Positions 41,315 to 50,041 of a DNA stretch of 64,000 bases are shown here, piece by piece. The notes below the pieces were generated by a model that worked only from the letters and a program-made list of their open reading frames with translations, was not told where the DNA came from and did no database searches. This DNA is from JACRIM01 sp038042195. GTDB lineage: Bacteria > Planctomycetota > Phycisphaerae > UBA1845 > UTPLA1. How positions within the stretch are numbered: position 1 is the first letter of the stretch; the number at the start of each line of letters is the position of its first letter. The DNA is taken from NCBI GenBank assembly GCA_038042195.1, contig JBBTET010000061.1:24405-88404 (forward strand), given 5' to 3'. The translations under genes were made by a program, and so were the position numbers.

Positions 41315-41435
41315 GGGTCGGCGTATTCTAACTCGACCCCATCGGCGTGGCCTGGCTGATTTTTGGCTCACAGTTACGGGCAATGGCCAAATCTTGGTTT
41401 GGTGCGTCTTCATGAGGGAGATAGGAGTGTGTCCC

Positions 41436-42632
41436 ATGCGACTCGTGATACTCGACGCGTCTATACAAATTCGATGGCTTGCGTGTTGCCTGCTGGGTTT
41501 CGGCCTCGGCGCTGATTCGAGCGCCTTCACCATTCCGGCCGATTGCCTTCAGTCATTGTGCAAAGAGTGGAGTACGTTTAAACAGCAATACTGGACGGCG
41601 ATGAATGCATGCGGTAAGGCACGCGTAGCCTATTGTGAGCCCTACTACGAATGGCTCGAAGCCCGCGGGCTGAAGCATAGCGACCAAGTCTTTACTGAAT
41701 ATCAAAAGGATCACGGCCCATGCCCTCCGGACATTACGCCGGAGTGGATTCCGCAATTCGAACAGCGATTGGTTGATGCCCGTGATCCATCATTGGTTGC
41801 CGACATGACCTGGAATCTTTTGATAATTTACGGAAACCAGCGGATGAAAAACGAGTGGTTGGCGCTTTATCTTGAATTCGTCGAATCCCAGCCTCAGAGC
41901 CCTATCGTTGGGCGTAATGCAGAGTCTGCACTTTATAATGCCGGGGAACAGGGTCGGGAAGATCAAGTCGCTGGGGTGCTGGCCGGTATCGCAGACGTCG
42001 CCGGCTCATCCAATGCTCGATTGATCCGCCTGGCGCTGGCCCGTCGGCTTGAATCCCGGGGGGAACACGAGAGCGCCTTGGCCTCTTATCAGGAGATCGT
42101 GCGCGACTATCGTGGATCCGAAGAAGCCCGGGACGCCAACGGCGCTCTGTATGAGCTGAGCCGCCTTGCCGTGGGTAAGCCTGCGCCAGATTTCACGGCT
42201 CGTGACTTGTCCGGCGTGGAGGTGAATTTGGCTTCCCTGCGTGGCCGCGTAGTGTTTATCGAATTCTGGTCAACCCATTGCGGTCCGTGCAAGGGCGAAA
42301 TTCCCACACTGAAGGAGCTTCATCGCAAGTTCGGAGGCTCCGATCTTCAGGTGCTGGGCGTGTCGCTAGATTCAGATGCGAAGGCGTTGAAGCAGTTTCT
42401 GACAAAACAAAAAATGGAATGGCCGCAAATCTGTGACTTCAAGGAATTTCAGGGCGATCTCGCTCGCACCTACCACGTGCGCTACATACCAAGGTCAATT
42501 CTGATTGACCGGGAAGGCAACATCGCCCAAAAGGACTTGCGCGGCGAGAAAGTCATCAAGGCGGTTAGTAAGTTACTCGAAGAGAAAAAAGGCGCCCCTG
42601 CTGCCACGCTGGGTTTCCAAATGAAGCGGTGA
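41436..42632 (+). CDS. TlpA-like thioredoxin-fold protein with N-terminal helical region
   Basis: The 398-residue protein has AGGAG eight bases before ATG 41436. The signal-like N-terminus is WLACCLLGFGLGADSSAF. Residues ~35-250 form a helical, partly TPR-like region with several cysteines (CLQSLCKEW, CGKARVAYC). The C-terminal ~150 residues are a TlpA/ResA-type domain: LRGRVVFIEFWSTHCGPCKG has the CGPC redox site, and the cis-Pro loop reads YIPRSILIDREGN. Such proteins reduce disulphides or assist cytochrome maturation in the periplasm. Confidence 0.82.
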   Translation: MRLVILDASIQIRWLACCLLGFGLGADSSAFTIPADCLQSLCKEWSTFKQQYWTAMNACGKARVAYCEPYYEWLEARGLKHSDQVFTEYQKDHGPCPPDITPEWIPQFEQRLVDARDPSLVADMTWNLLIIYGNQRMKNEWLALYLEFVESQPQSPIVGRNAESALYNAGEQGREDQVAGVLAGIADVAGSSNARLIRLALARRLESRGEHESALASYQEIVRDYRGSEEARDANGALYELSRLAVGKPAPDFTARDLSGVEVNLASLRGRVVFIEFWSTHCGPCKGEIPTLKELHRKFGGSDLQVLGVSLDSDAKALKQFLTKQKMEWPQICDFKEFQGDLARTYHVRYIPRSILIDREGNIAQKDLRGEKVIKAVSKLLEEKKGAPAATLGFQMKR

Positions 42633-42983
42633 AGGACGTGTCCGATCCCAGCCCTCCCGCTCCTCAAACCTCAATCCGACGTTTCCCATATGGCCCGCAG
42701 AATAGGGGTCTTTCGATTGACCTACGCTACTGGAATCAATCAACACGTTCGATCCTCCTCCCGAGAATCAGCACAAGCCGCGTAGTCGAGAATCCCGACC
42801 TCCGCACCTGCATCTCCACTTGCCAAATCCGCAGGGAATCCACGACAGCAGCACATTCCGCACGTTGGCCCGTGGCCTGGGAATCGCTCCAACTGGACCC
42901 ATTCGGCGTGGCCTGTAACATTCGCCGTGAACGAAGTCCCACGGGGGCCGGGTGTAACCGCCGTCCGGCCCGGAGCGCTCGGC
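42633..42983. other. intergenic region, no gene seen
   Basis: It contains no convincing gene. The last 60 bases hold the leader of mlaF, with GGAG eight bases before its ATG. Confidence 0.45.
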
Positions 42984-43862
42984 ATGACCGATTCCAATGA
43001 CACCGTCATCCGCATTCGCAACCTGAGGAAGCAGTTCACCAACCATCGCGGTGAGCAGCAGACCGTCCTTGACGACGTCAGCTTCGACGTTCGTCGCGGC
43101 GAGACCATCATCATCATGGGCGGCAGCGGTTGCGGGAAGAGCACGCTGCTCAACTGTCTGATCGGCGAATACGACGTGGACGGCGGTGAGATTTGCTTTC
43201 GCACGAAAGAAATGCCGTCGCCGGTGAACATCGTCGGCATGGGCGAGCCGCAGCTCAATGACATCCGCAAGAAGTTCGCGATTCTCTTTCAGAGCGGGGC
43301 GTTGTTTAACTCCATGAGCCTCGCCGAAAACGTGGCCCTGCCCCTGCGCGAGCACAGCGATGTCAATGAAGCCGTCATCGACATCGTCGTCACGCTCAAG
43401 CTGCAACAGGTCCACATGCTCCCGCACCGCGATAAGATGCCCTCGCAGCTCTCCGGCGGCCAGAAGAAACGCGCCGGTCTGGCCCGTGCCACCGTGCTGG
43501 ACCCTGAGATCATCTTCTACGACGAGCCGTCGGCCGGTCTGGATCCCGTGACCAGCGCCGCCATCGATGACCTTATCATGGACCTGTCGAAGAAACTGCA
43601 CGTCACCAGCATTGTCGTCACCCACGAGATGGACTCGGCCTTTCGCATCGCTGATCGGATGGTGATGCTCGATCAGGGCCGCGTGCTGAAGATCGGTGAT
43701 CGCGCCGAGTTCGAGGCCCTGCGCTCGGCCGACCCGGCGACGCTACAGTCGCGCGAGGATCGCCTGATGAACCAGTTTCTAAACGGCTTCATCACCGGAC
43801 CGCTGACCGATGCCGACGGAATGAGCCAGTTTGAAAACCTCTTGATCGCAAGTGAAAAATAG
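42984..43862 (+). CDS. mlaF: Mla-type ABC transporter ATPase
   Basis: The 292-residue ATPase powers phospholipid traffic between the membranes when combined with MlaE and MlaD. Walker A is GGSGCGKST, the signature LSGGQKKRAGLARA, Walker B EIIFYDEPSAGLDPVTSAAI, and the switch His is in IVVTHEMDSAFRIADR, all as in MlaF. The ATG at 42984 with GGAG eight bases upstream is preferred over earlier starts. MlaD follows after nine bases. The family assignment is good; the symbol rests on the mlaD neighbour. Confidence 0.85.
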   Translation: MTDSNDTVIRIRNLRKQFTNHRGEQQTVLDDVSFDVRRGETIIIMGGSGCGKSTLLNCLIGEYDVDGGEICFRTKEMPSPVNIVGMGEPQLNDIRKKFAILFQSGALFNSMSLAENVALPLREHSDVNEAVIDIVVTLKLQQVHMLPHRDKMPSQLSGGQKKRAGLARATVLDPEIIFYDEPSAGLDPVTSAAIDDLIMDLSKKLHVTSIVVTHEMDSAFRIADRMVMLDQGRVLKIGDRAEFEALRSADPATLQSREDRLMNQFLNGFITGPLTDADGMSQFENLLIASEK

Positions 43863-43871
43863 GAGTTTGCC

Positions 43872-45203
43872 GTGTCCGCCAAGCGCAACAGCTTTCAAGT
43901 GGGAATCGTAACCATCACCGTGGTTCTCATGTTCTTCGCCATTCTGCTTTGGATCAGCCAGGGCGTCAGCGGTGACATGCGACCCATTTCGATTCGATTT
44001 AAGTCGTCGCCCGAGATGCCGACGCTTGCGGCCGGGTCGGATGTGCTGGTCGGCGGGCAAAAGGTCGGCAAGGTGAAAAAGGCGGCGCTGGAAAAGGGTA
44101 CGATGATCGATGCCCGGACGGGGCTGAAGAGCGAGCAATTCTACGTCGTCGTGTTAGCCGATTTGCGGTCGGACATCGCTCTGCGGTCCAATTGCAGGGC
44201 CATCGCAGAAGGGCCGCCGCTTGGGGGCGACGGCGTCGTGAAGCTCGACATCGGCCACGGACCGGATGCCTGGCCCGATGATCGGATGATCGAGGGTGCC
44301 GAGCCGGCCGGTTTCGCGGCAATCCTCGCGTCGTTGCAAGACGAGTTTAATGGCGACGACCCGACCAGCCTGCTCGGCCAGATCAAGACACAGCTTAGCC
44401 CCGATGCCAAGGCGTCGCTCATGGCCAAGTTGCACCAATCCTTCAACGACATCAACACCATGACCGGGGCGCTCGGCAAACAGTTCAACGCCGACGAGAA
44501 GGCCACTCTCCTCGCAAAGTTTCAGGAGATCGCCGACAACGTCAGCGCCGCGACGGGGGCGCTGCGGTCCGAGTTTGCCACGCAGAAGCCGGAGGTGTTG
44601 CTCGGTAAGATTCACTTCGCGATGGACGCGATGAACGATGGATTGGGCAGCCTCGCGCGGGTCTTGAAAACAAATGAACCGGTGATCAATCAAACGATGG
44701 CAAATGTCGAAACAGCCACGGGGCACATTGCCAACGAGACCGACCCCGCGCGACCTGACAGCTTGATGGCCCACTTCAAGGACGCGGGCGAACTGCTGAA
44801 CAAGTCGCTTTCTGACATTCAGACAGTCACCGGCACAACGCGCGATGTCATGGTTCTTAATCGTGAGAATATCAATCGCATGTTGGCCAACTTCAAGGAA
44901 GCCTCGGACCACGTGAAGACCGGAATGAAGTATGTTCTTAATCACCCCTGGCGGCTGCTCAACGCCCCTGATCCGACCGAGATGAAACAGCAGGCCATTT
45001 TCGACGCCGCGAGGAGTTTTTCGGAGGCTGCCACGCGCATCGATGATGCGGCGGGGCAACTCAAGTCGCTTTCTGATCTGCACAACGGTGCGATTCCATC
45101 AAACAACCCTGACTTGGCCCGGTTGGAGACGGAGCTAAAGGCCACGCAGGAAAAATATCGCCGGGCAGAAAATGAACTCTGGCGGCAGCTTGGGGTGCAA
45201 TAA
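43872..45203 (+). CDS. mlaD: MCE-domain protein (MlaD-like)
   Basis: The 443-residue protein starts at GTG 43872, with AGGAG six bases before. A single N-terminal transmembrane helix (FQVGIVTITVVLMFFAILLW) is followed by an MCE domain (~35-140) with VGGQKVGKVKKA, then a long coiled-coil/helical region (~180-440) built of similar units (ITAxLKTNxAK-like, for example LMAKLHQSFNDINTMTGALG and LLAKFQEIADNVSAATGALR). Typical MlaD is about 180 residues; this longer form resembles the multidomain MCE proteins of other phyla. It should sit in the inner membrane and reach across the periplasm. Confidence 0.85.
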   Translation: MSAKRNSFQVGIVTITVVLMFFAILLWISQGVSGDMRPISIRFKSSPEMPTLAAGSDVLVGGQKVGKVKKAALEKGTMIDARTGLKSEQFYVVVLADLRSDIALRSNCRAIAEGPPLGGDGVVKLDIGHGPDAWPDDRMIEGAEPAGFAAILASLQDEFNGDDPTSLLGQIKTQLSPDAKASLMAKLHQSFNDINTMTGALGKQFNADEKATLLAKFQEIADNVSAATGALRSEFATQKPEVLLGKIHFAMDAMNDGLGSLARVLKTNEPVINQTMANVETATGHIANETDPARPDSLMAHFKDAGELLNKSLSDIQTVTGTTRDVMVLNRENINRMLANFKEASDHVKTGMKYVLNHPWRLLNAPDPTEMKQQAIFDAARSFSEAATRIDDAAGQLKSLSDLHNGAIPSNNPDLARLETELKATQEKYRRAENELWRQLGVQ

Positions 45204-45294
45204 TCTGGCAGTTAGCTCCTGTTCCTGTCGCTATCCAAATCCTCACGACTAGAATCCTTTGAGGATGCGGGTGTCACGGGTACTTGGAGCCCAC

Positions 45295-46038
45295 ATGGAC
45301 GCCTCCGCCACTCCAATTGCCTTATACCTCACCGCAGTTTCATTGGGGTTCCTGCATACCCTTCTGGGGCCGGACCATTACATCCCCTTTGTGGCTATGG
45401 CCAGAGTCGGACACTGGTCGTTGGCTCGCACGCTGGCCATCACAACCCTTTGTGGAATAGGTCATGTGGCCAGTTCGGCTGTGCTGGGGCTAATAGGAGT
45501 CAGTGCCGGAATCGTGCTATTCCGCCTTGAAACTCTGGAAGCGGTTCGTGGCCGGGTGGCAGGTTGGCTGTTGCTTGGGTTCGGCGTGATGTACTTCGCT
45601 TGGGGGCTTCGGCGGTCCATACGCAACCAGCCCCACACTCACCTCCATGCCCACACCAATGGCACCCTCCATTCCCACGCACATTCCCATCAAGCCGATC
45701 ACTTTCACGTTCACGACATAATCGAAGGCTGCAAAAATCCCTCCAAGTCAGCCGATTCGATGACCCCCTGGCTGCTGTTCACCATTTTCCTCTTCGGCCC
45801 GTGTGAGCCGCTTATTCCTTTAGTGATGTACCCGGCGGCAAACGGGCGCTTTGTGGACTTACTGTTGGTCACATGCGTGTTCGGAGCGACCACGATTTCT
45901 ACAATGCTATGCACTGTTGCACTGTTGTATTTGGGGTTCGCTGCCTTGCCCGTCACCCCTCTTGGTCGCCATACCCACACGATTGCGGGCCTTTCGATAA
46001 TCGCGTGTGCAGCGGTAATCTTCTTCTTCGGCACCTGA
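45295..46038 (+). CDS. NicO/RcnA-like metal transporter with His-rich loop
   Basis: The 247-residue membrane protein starts at ATG 45295 (GGAG five bases upstream). An early HTLLGPDHYIPFVAMA (HxxxxxDH) recalls the nickel/cobalt transporter signature. Six or more hydrophobic helices follow (for example TLCGIGHVASSAVLGLIGV and LLFTIFLFGPCEPLIPLVMY). Between helices three and four lies a His-rich loop (HTHLHAHTNGTLHSHAHSHQ), typical of metal-handling transporters. The metal (nickel, cobalt or another) cannot be told; a distant TauE-like family is an alternative. Confidence 0.72.
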   Translation: MDASATPIALYLTAVSLGFLHTLLGPDHYIPFVAMARVGHWSLARTLAITTLCGIGHVASSAVLGLIGVSAGIVLFRLETLEAVRGRVAGWLLLGFGVMYFAWGLRRSIRNQPHTHLHAHTNGTLHSHAHSHQADHFHVHDIIEGCKNPSKSADSMTPWLLFTIFLFGPCEPLIPLVMYPAANGRFVDLLLVTCVFGATTISTMLCTVALLYLGFAALPVTPLGRHTHTIAGLSIIACAAVIFFFGT

Positions 46039-46407
46039 ATTCCCCCATTTGGCTCCAGACTGACTGACAAGGGTACGAGCCACAACCCCCACAAAATAAA
46101 AAAACTTTGTCCATTGGTACAGTTGACAATGGGCATTGATCACGCCCAGCCAGTCCGATAACAAGCGGCAAGTCATTGCTCTTGCTGGAGTTATGGACAC
46201 TAGTCGAAGCAAATGAGCGATCAGCCCTCCAACACCTTGAGTACTGCTCTGCCATTTTTCGGAGAATGAAATGAAAATTGTCACTGCAAACTATTGACAC
46301 GCACTACCCGGACGTGGTAGATTACCCATAAGTGGTCGCAGAGGTGCGACAGGAATTGAAGCTAATAGACCGTCTCCCGATGGTCTCAGAAAAACGGAGG
46401 AGATGAA
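46039..46407. other. intergenic region carrying promoter
   Basis: It contains the promoter of the second PEP-CTERM gene near its end and a weak CCATTG/CAATGG stem-loop. No gene was seen. Confidence 0.5.
46294..46323 (+). promoter_or_regulatory. promoter of second PEP-CTERM gene
   Basis: A perfect TTGACA is followed after 18 bases by TAGATT. The predicted start near 46330 gives a leader of roughly 75 bases before the ATG at 46408. Confidence 0.55.
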
Positions 46408-47022
46408 ATGCGAGTCAAGTCATTAATTGCGTTGTTGGTTTTGGCAAGTGCGAGCGTTGCTCGAGCCGAGTTTGTGTTGTTTGATTCCCCTGGGAACAAC
46501 GGCATTGCTACGGCTGATCCCCTTGTCAGCGATATCGGCATCGTCAATGCACGGTTGGCCGGTTGCAGTGCGTCCTCGGACATCGGCATCGGCAGCTTGG
46601 CCGCCGGTGGTGGTGACGTGGACTATTACAGCATCAGCCTTCCTGCTGGTTGCTGGGTCACTGGCATCACGACTCCCGTCGATCCGGCGTTCTTTACGCC
46701 AGACACGACCTTTGCCGCGTATGACAACGCCGGCAACGAGATCGTCTGGAACGACGACGCTGGTACCAACTCGAGTGGCAACGCCTTCGGTGGTAGTGCA
46801 TGGCGCTTCGAGACCACCTATTCGGGTATCTATTACGTCGCCGTGTCCGGCTATGCCGATGGCGTCCTGAACGCCACCCCGATGGACGGACTCGATGACT
46901 TCACTGGTGGCCCGCACGTCGAGCAGGGCACCTATGGTCTGACCATCAGTGTCTTCCCTGAGCCGAGTTCCTTGGCCCTCATCGGCCTCGGTGCAGTGGC
47001 CCTCCTCCGCCGCCGGAAGTAA
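46408..47022 (+). CDS. PEP-CTERM secreted protein
   Basis: The 204-residue protein has GGAGGAG before the ATG. The signal peptide ends near SVARAEF. The mature part is rich in Gly, Asp and Thr (for example TFAAYDNAGNEIVWNDDAGT and FETTYSGIYYVAVSGYADG, which resembles pre-peptidase C-terminal-like beta folds). The C-terminus PEPSSLALIGLGAVALLRRR is a canonical PEP-CTERM signal. Promoter and terminator bracket it, so it is a single-gene transcript. An exosortase elsewhere in the genome would be needed for its processing. Confidence 0.88.
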   Translation: MRVKSLIALLVLASASVARAEFVLFDSPGNNGIATADPLVSDIGIVNARLAGCSASSDIGIGSLAAGGGDVDYYSISLPAGCWVTGITTPVDPAFFTPDTTFAAYDNAGNEIVWNDDAGTNSSGNAFGGSAWRFETTYSGIYYVAVSGYADGVLNATPMDGLDDFTGGPHVEQGTYGLTISVFPEPSSLALIGLGAVALLRRRK

Positions 47023-47054
47023 TTCCAAACGGTCGAGTCGAATGTGATTCTTAT

Positions 47055-47090
47055 AACGCCCTGGCTTAATAGGCCGGGGCGTTTTTTTTT
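47055..47090 (+). terminator. Rho-independent terminator
   Basis: CGCCCTGGC pairs with GCCGGGGCG around a seven-base loop, followed by a run of nine T. It closes the PEP-CTERM gene; the convergent glycosyltransferase ends 20 bases further on. Confidence 0.85.
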
Positions 47091-47110
47091 GCCCGTTGAT
47101 TCGCTCCGAA

Positions 47111-48823
47111 TTATTCGTCGTGGACGTAAAAGATGCCGGAAATCGGCTCCGACTTTGAAATCAGGTCGATTGGATAACTCATATCGCGCAGAATGGGGAC
47201 TGGTGCGTCCGCGGTTTTCTCGCTCATGCCTATGACCAAGCCTCTCCCTGTCTGGCTATCTTCAAACTGTTTTACGATCCGATACGGCGGCATGTAGAGC
47301 GTCGCAACGTCAATGCCATGAAAGTCGCTCGGCGTGTATTTGGAATCCCAAACAACGACGGTGCCGACCGGCATCGAAGCGAGAAGACGTGGCCCCTTGT
47401 GTGCTCGGGGATGTTCAACTAATCCTAGTTGGTAAACGATCCACGGGTGAATGACGAAGAGTGGGCCCTTTGACCTCCCTTCCTTCCTAATTTCATCGGC
47501 GACCTCGCGACACTTCCATTGATCTTCTCGAAGGCCCAATGGGCGAACGATCATGAAAAACTGTGCTGAGATGAGGACGAATGAACAGGTGACACCGGCG
47601 GTGCCAACTCCCTTCCGTGTAAGGGTGTGAGCCGAAAACCCGGCATGGACTAGGCACCATACTGACACCAACCCAGCGGCTGAACGCAGGCCCCACAAGG
47701 ATGTGGAGGAGCCGACGCTTGATCTTGCGGCCGCGATCTCGATCTCGGTGGCCAGCCAACCCATCAACAATACGCCCAGCAGCATGGCCCAGTAGCCCCT
47801 ACGCCAGTCGACAGTTGAAAGCCGATCAACTCCCCGTGCGGCGAGAATCCCCATGAATGGCGCAACTGCCACCATAAACCGGCCATACCCCCCACTTGCA
47901 AACACACCCGCCGCCTTAATCACGGCATGCAGCAAGAAAAATAGTCCCGGAATCGCAATCAGAATCCAGCGATCTCGCCCAAACCATCCACGGCTGCCAA
48001 CCAATGCCAGTGCGAATATCACCGGTGGAATCGCATAGAGTGCGTGCGGCACATACGACAACGGCCCCATCGACAGAAACTCCGTCGATCCGTGCGGCTG
48101 GAAATACATCCGCACCGGCCACTCTTCAAAGACGATCCAAAACAGGAGGTTATGAACGACCGGTGCCCAGAGGGAGCCGATCGCGCCGACCAGCACAGAC
48201 CTCGCCCGCCCAGACCCCGTCCACAGCGCCAACCACCAAATTGGAATAAAGACGACTGCCTCGTGCCGAGTGACGAGAGCCAGTGAAAAGACGCAAGAGG
48301 CCGCAATCGGTTTCCGTTGAAAGAGCAACGCAACCGCCCCTATCAAGTAGAGTGCCGTCCAATTCTCGGTCAGAGTCGTAAAGGAGAGGAGCGAATTCAG
48401 CGGCTGTACATAACATGCGATCACGACAAGCCAGCCGCGCCGAACGCCCAATCGCATGGCCAATCTCGCCGCGACCACGGCTCCCGCAGCCGTCACCATC
48501 GAGGACAACACCCTTGCCATATGCCAGCCGAAGAAGCGATCTCCAATCCAGGAAACCGCGGCCAACGGCACAGTCAAACCCGGTCGTCCCCAGATGTGTA
48601 AGAGGTAACTCGGATACCACCATGCCCAGCGAGCCATCAGAAAGTGCGTCAGATCGTCATCGTGGTAACAGCCTTCAGAGAACAGCCCCAGTACAAGTGT
48701 GCCGCCCAGGCAAATGGCCGCCGCAATCCAAATCCGGCGGGACTCAACCCGGCACAACAGAGTGGGCGCGGATTCACCCAGCGCATCTCTCACCTCTTCG
48801 AGCAAACGCCGAGAATCACTCAT
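47111..48823 (-). CDS. GT-C-like integral membrane glycosyltransferase
   Basis: The 570-residue protein has about a dozen transmembrane helices. The first periplasmic loop contains CYHDDDLTHFLMARWAWWYP, an acidic DD motif followed by aromatic residues. This is typical of GT-C enzymes (ArnT/PMT/PIG-M-like) that use polyprenyl-phosphate sugars. A soluble C-terminal region (~440-570) with REDQWKCREVADEIRKEG follows. It probably glycosylates lipids or proteins at the outer face of the inner membrane. The exact donor and acceptor are unknown. The nadK gene ends 33 bases upstream on the same strand. Confidence 0.75.
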   Translation of the reverse strand: MSDSRRLLEEVRDALGESAPTLLCRVESRRIWIAAAICLGGTLVLGLFSEGCYHDDDLTHFLMARWAWWYPSYLLHIWGRPGLTVPLAAVSWIGDRFFGWHMARVLSSMVTAAGAVVAARLAMRLGVRRGWLVVIACYVQPLNSLLSFTTLTENWTALYLIGAVALLFQRKPIAASCVFSLALVTRHEAVVFIPIWWLALWTGSGRARSVLVGAIGSLWAPVVHNLLFWIVFEEWPVRMYFQPHGSTEFLSMGPLSYVPHALYAIPPVIFALALVGSRGWFGRDRWILIAIPGLFFLLHAVIKAAGVFASGGYGRFMVAVAPFMGILAARGVDRLSTVDWRRGYWAMLLGVLLMGWLATEIEIAAARSSVGSSTSLWGLRSAAGLVSVWCLVHAGFSAHTLTRKGVGTAGVTCSFVLISAQFFMIVRPLGLREDQWKCREVADEIRKEGRSKGPLFVIHPWIVYQLGLVEHPRAHKGPRLLASMPVGTVVVWDSKYTPSDFHGIDVATLYMPPYRIVKQFEDSQTGRGLVIGMSEKTADAPVPILRDMSYPIDLISKSEPISGIFYVHDE

Positions 48824-48856
48824 CCCTAAGTTATCGAGTATTCACCGATCAAGGCA

Positions 48857-49711
48857 TCACGTCAGGGCTTGTCCCCACCGCAGTTTCTGCACGAGCAAAT
48901 CCCATGATCGACGCTCCGGGTTCTCCACGAGCTGAAACGCCGATGGAGACCGCCGAATCGTAATGCTCGACCCCCCAGGCAAGGGTGACACCCATTGGCC
49001 ATCCAAAACCACAGCCGCACCGGAGCTGGTTTGCCGAACAGCAATGCTGACCTTTGCATCCGGCCCCACCACGACCGGCCGATGTGTCAGGGAGTGTGGG
49101 CTAAGCGGGGTCAGAATAATCGCGTCCACATCCGGGAACAGGATCGGCCCCCCGCAGGCCATGTTGTGCGCCGTCGATCCGGTTGGCGTTGCGATAATCA
49201 GCCCGTCGCTCACAATCGTGGTGACGGGATGATCATCCACTTGGACGGATAGCCCGACCGTGCGAAACGGCTCCCCGACACGGATCACGCAATCGTTGAT
49301 CGCGATGCCCCGGCTGATCTGCCCGCCCGCCGTCGTAATGAGAACATCCAGGATCATTCGTCGACTCACGAGTGACGCATCGCTGAAGATGTGTTCGAGG
49401 TGCCGCTCAACATCGTCCACTGAAAAGTGCGCGAGGTATCCCAGTTTCCCCAGGTTCACCCCGATGATCGGGGCCTGACGCTGTTGCATCGCCTGGCCCA
49501 CGGCAAGGATGGTGCCGTCGCCACCCAGCGCCATGACGAAATCAGGATGTGCCCCAATGACAGTCTCCGGCTTGCCCTCCAAATCCGACCCGACCAGCAC
49601 CCCTCGCTGCTCCAGCCATTTCCCCAGTCGATCAAACGCGGCCAATGCGTTCGGCTTCTGGGCATTCCCAATCAGGAACACGCGGGGGGTTGGGTGAATA
49701 TGGGACATCAT
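48857..49711 (-). CDS. nadK: NAD kinase
   Basis: NAD kinase phosphorylates NAD to NADP in the cytoplasm. The 284 residues show the catalytic ALGGDGTILAVGQ, NLGKLGYLAHF, INDCVIRVGEP (usually NE) and the Gly-rich TPTGSTAHNMACGGPILFP. In the last motif most bacteria have STAYSLSAGGP; the change of YSLS to HNMA is seen but its effect is unknown. The ATG at 49711 is followed by a second at 49708 that better fits the GAGGG spacing. The upstream gap (49712-50041) shows no gene. Confidence 0.92.
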   Translation of the reverse strand: MMSHIHPTPRVFLIGNAQKPNALAAFDRLGKWLEQRGVLVGSDLEGKPETVIGAHPDFVMALGGDGTILAVGQAMQQRQAPIIGVNLGKLGYLAHFSVDDVERHLEHIFSDASLVSRRMILDVLITTAGGQISRGIAINDCVIRVGEPFRTVGLSVQVDDHPVTTIVSDGLIIATPTGSTAHNMACGGPILFPDVDAIILTPLSPHSLTHRPVVVGPDAKVSIAVRQTSSGAAVVLDGQWVSPLPGGSSITIRRSPSAFQLVENPERRSWDLLVQKLRWGQALT

Positions 49712-50041
49712 CCCTCACAAGTAAAAGGAGACAACTCTTTATCCAGCCGCATTATACAACTCTGCAATAATCTGCGGCACGCTCGGAGCATGGAGCGCGT
49801 CCCGAATGCTGAGCACCATAACTCCATGCCCCTTGGCAAGTTATATCCGACAGTCTGCTCACCATTCTCGATGGGCGGACACCTTGTGAGTCTTAATAAT
49901 TGACGTGGATGGCAGCCCCGCGCTCGGTCTCTATCTGTGGTGCCGCGTAAAGGGCACCGAAGACCGGATTCCAAAATGTTTGAGACTCCGGGGTTTAGTG
50001 TTCCGCCATCCACGATGCCAATGCGCTCGGAGTAGGTCGCC
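49712..50041. other. divergent intergenic region
   Basis: It separates nadK from the secretion cluster and should hold promoters in both directions. I could not identify clear -35/-10 pairs, and no gene was seen. Confidence 0.45.
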
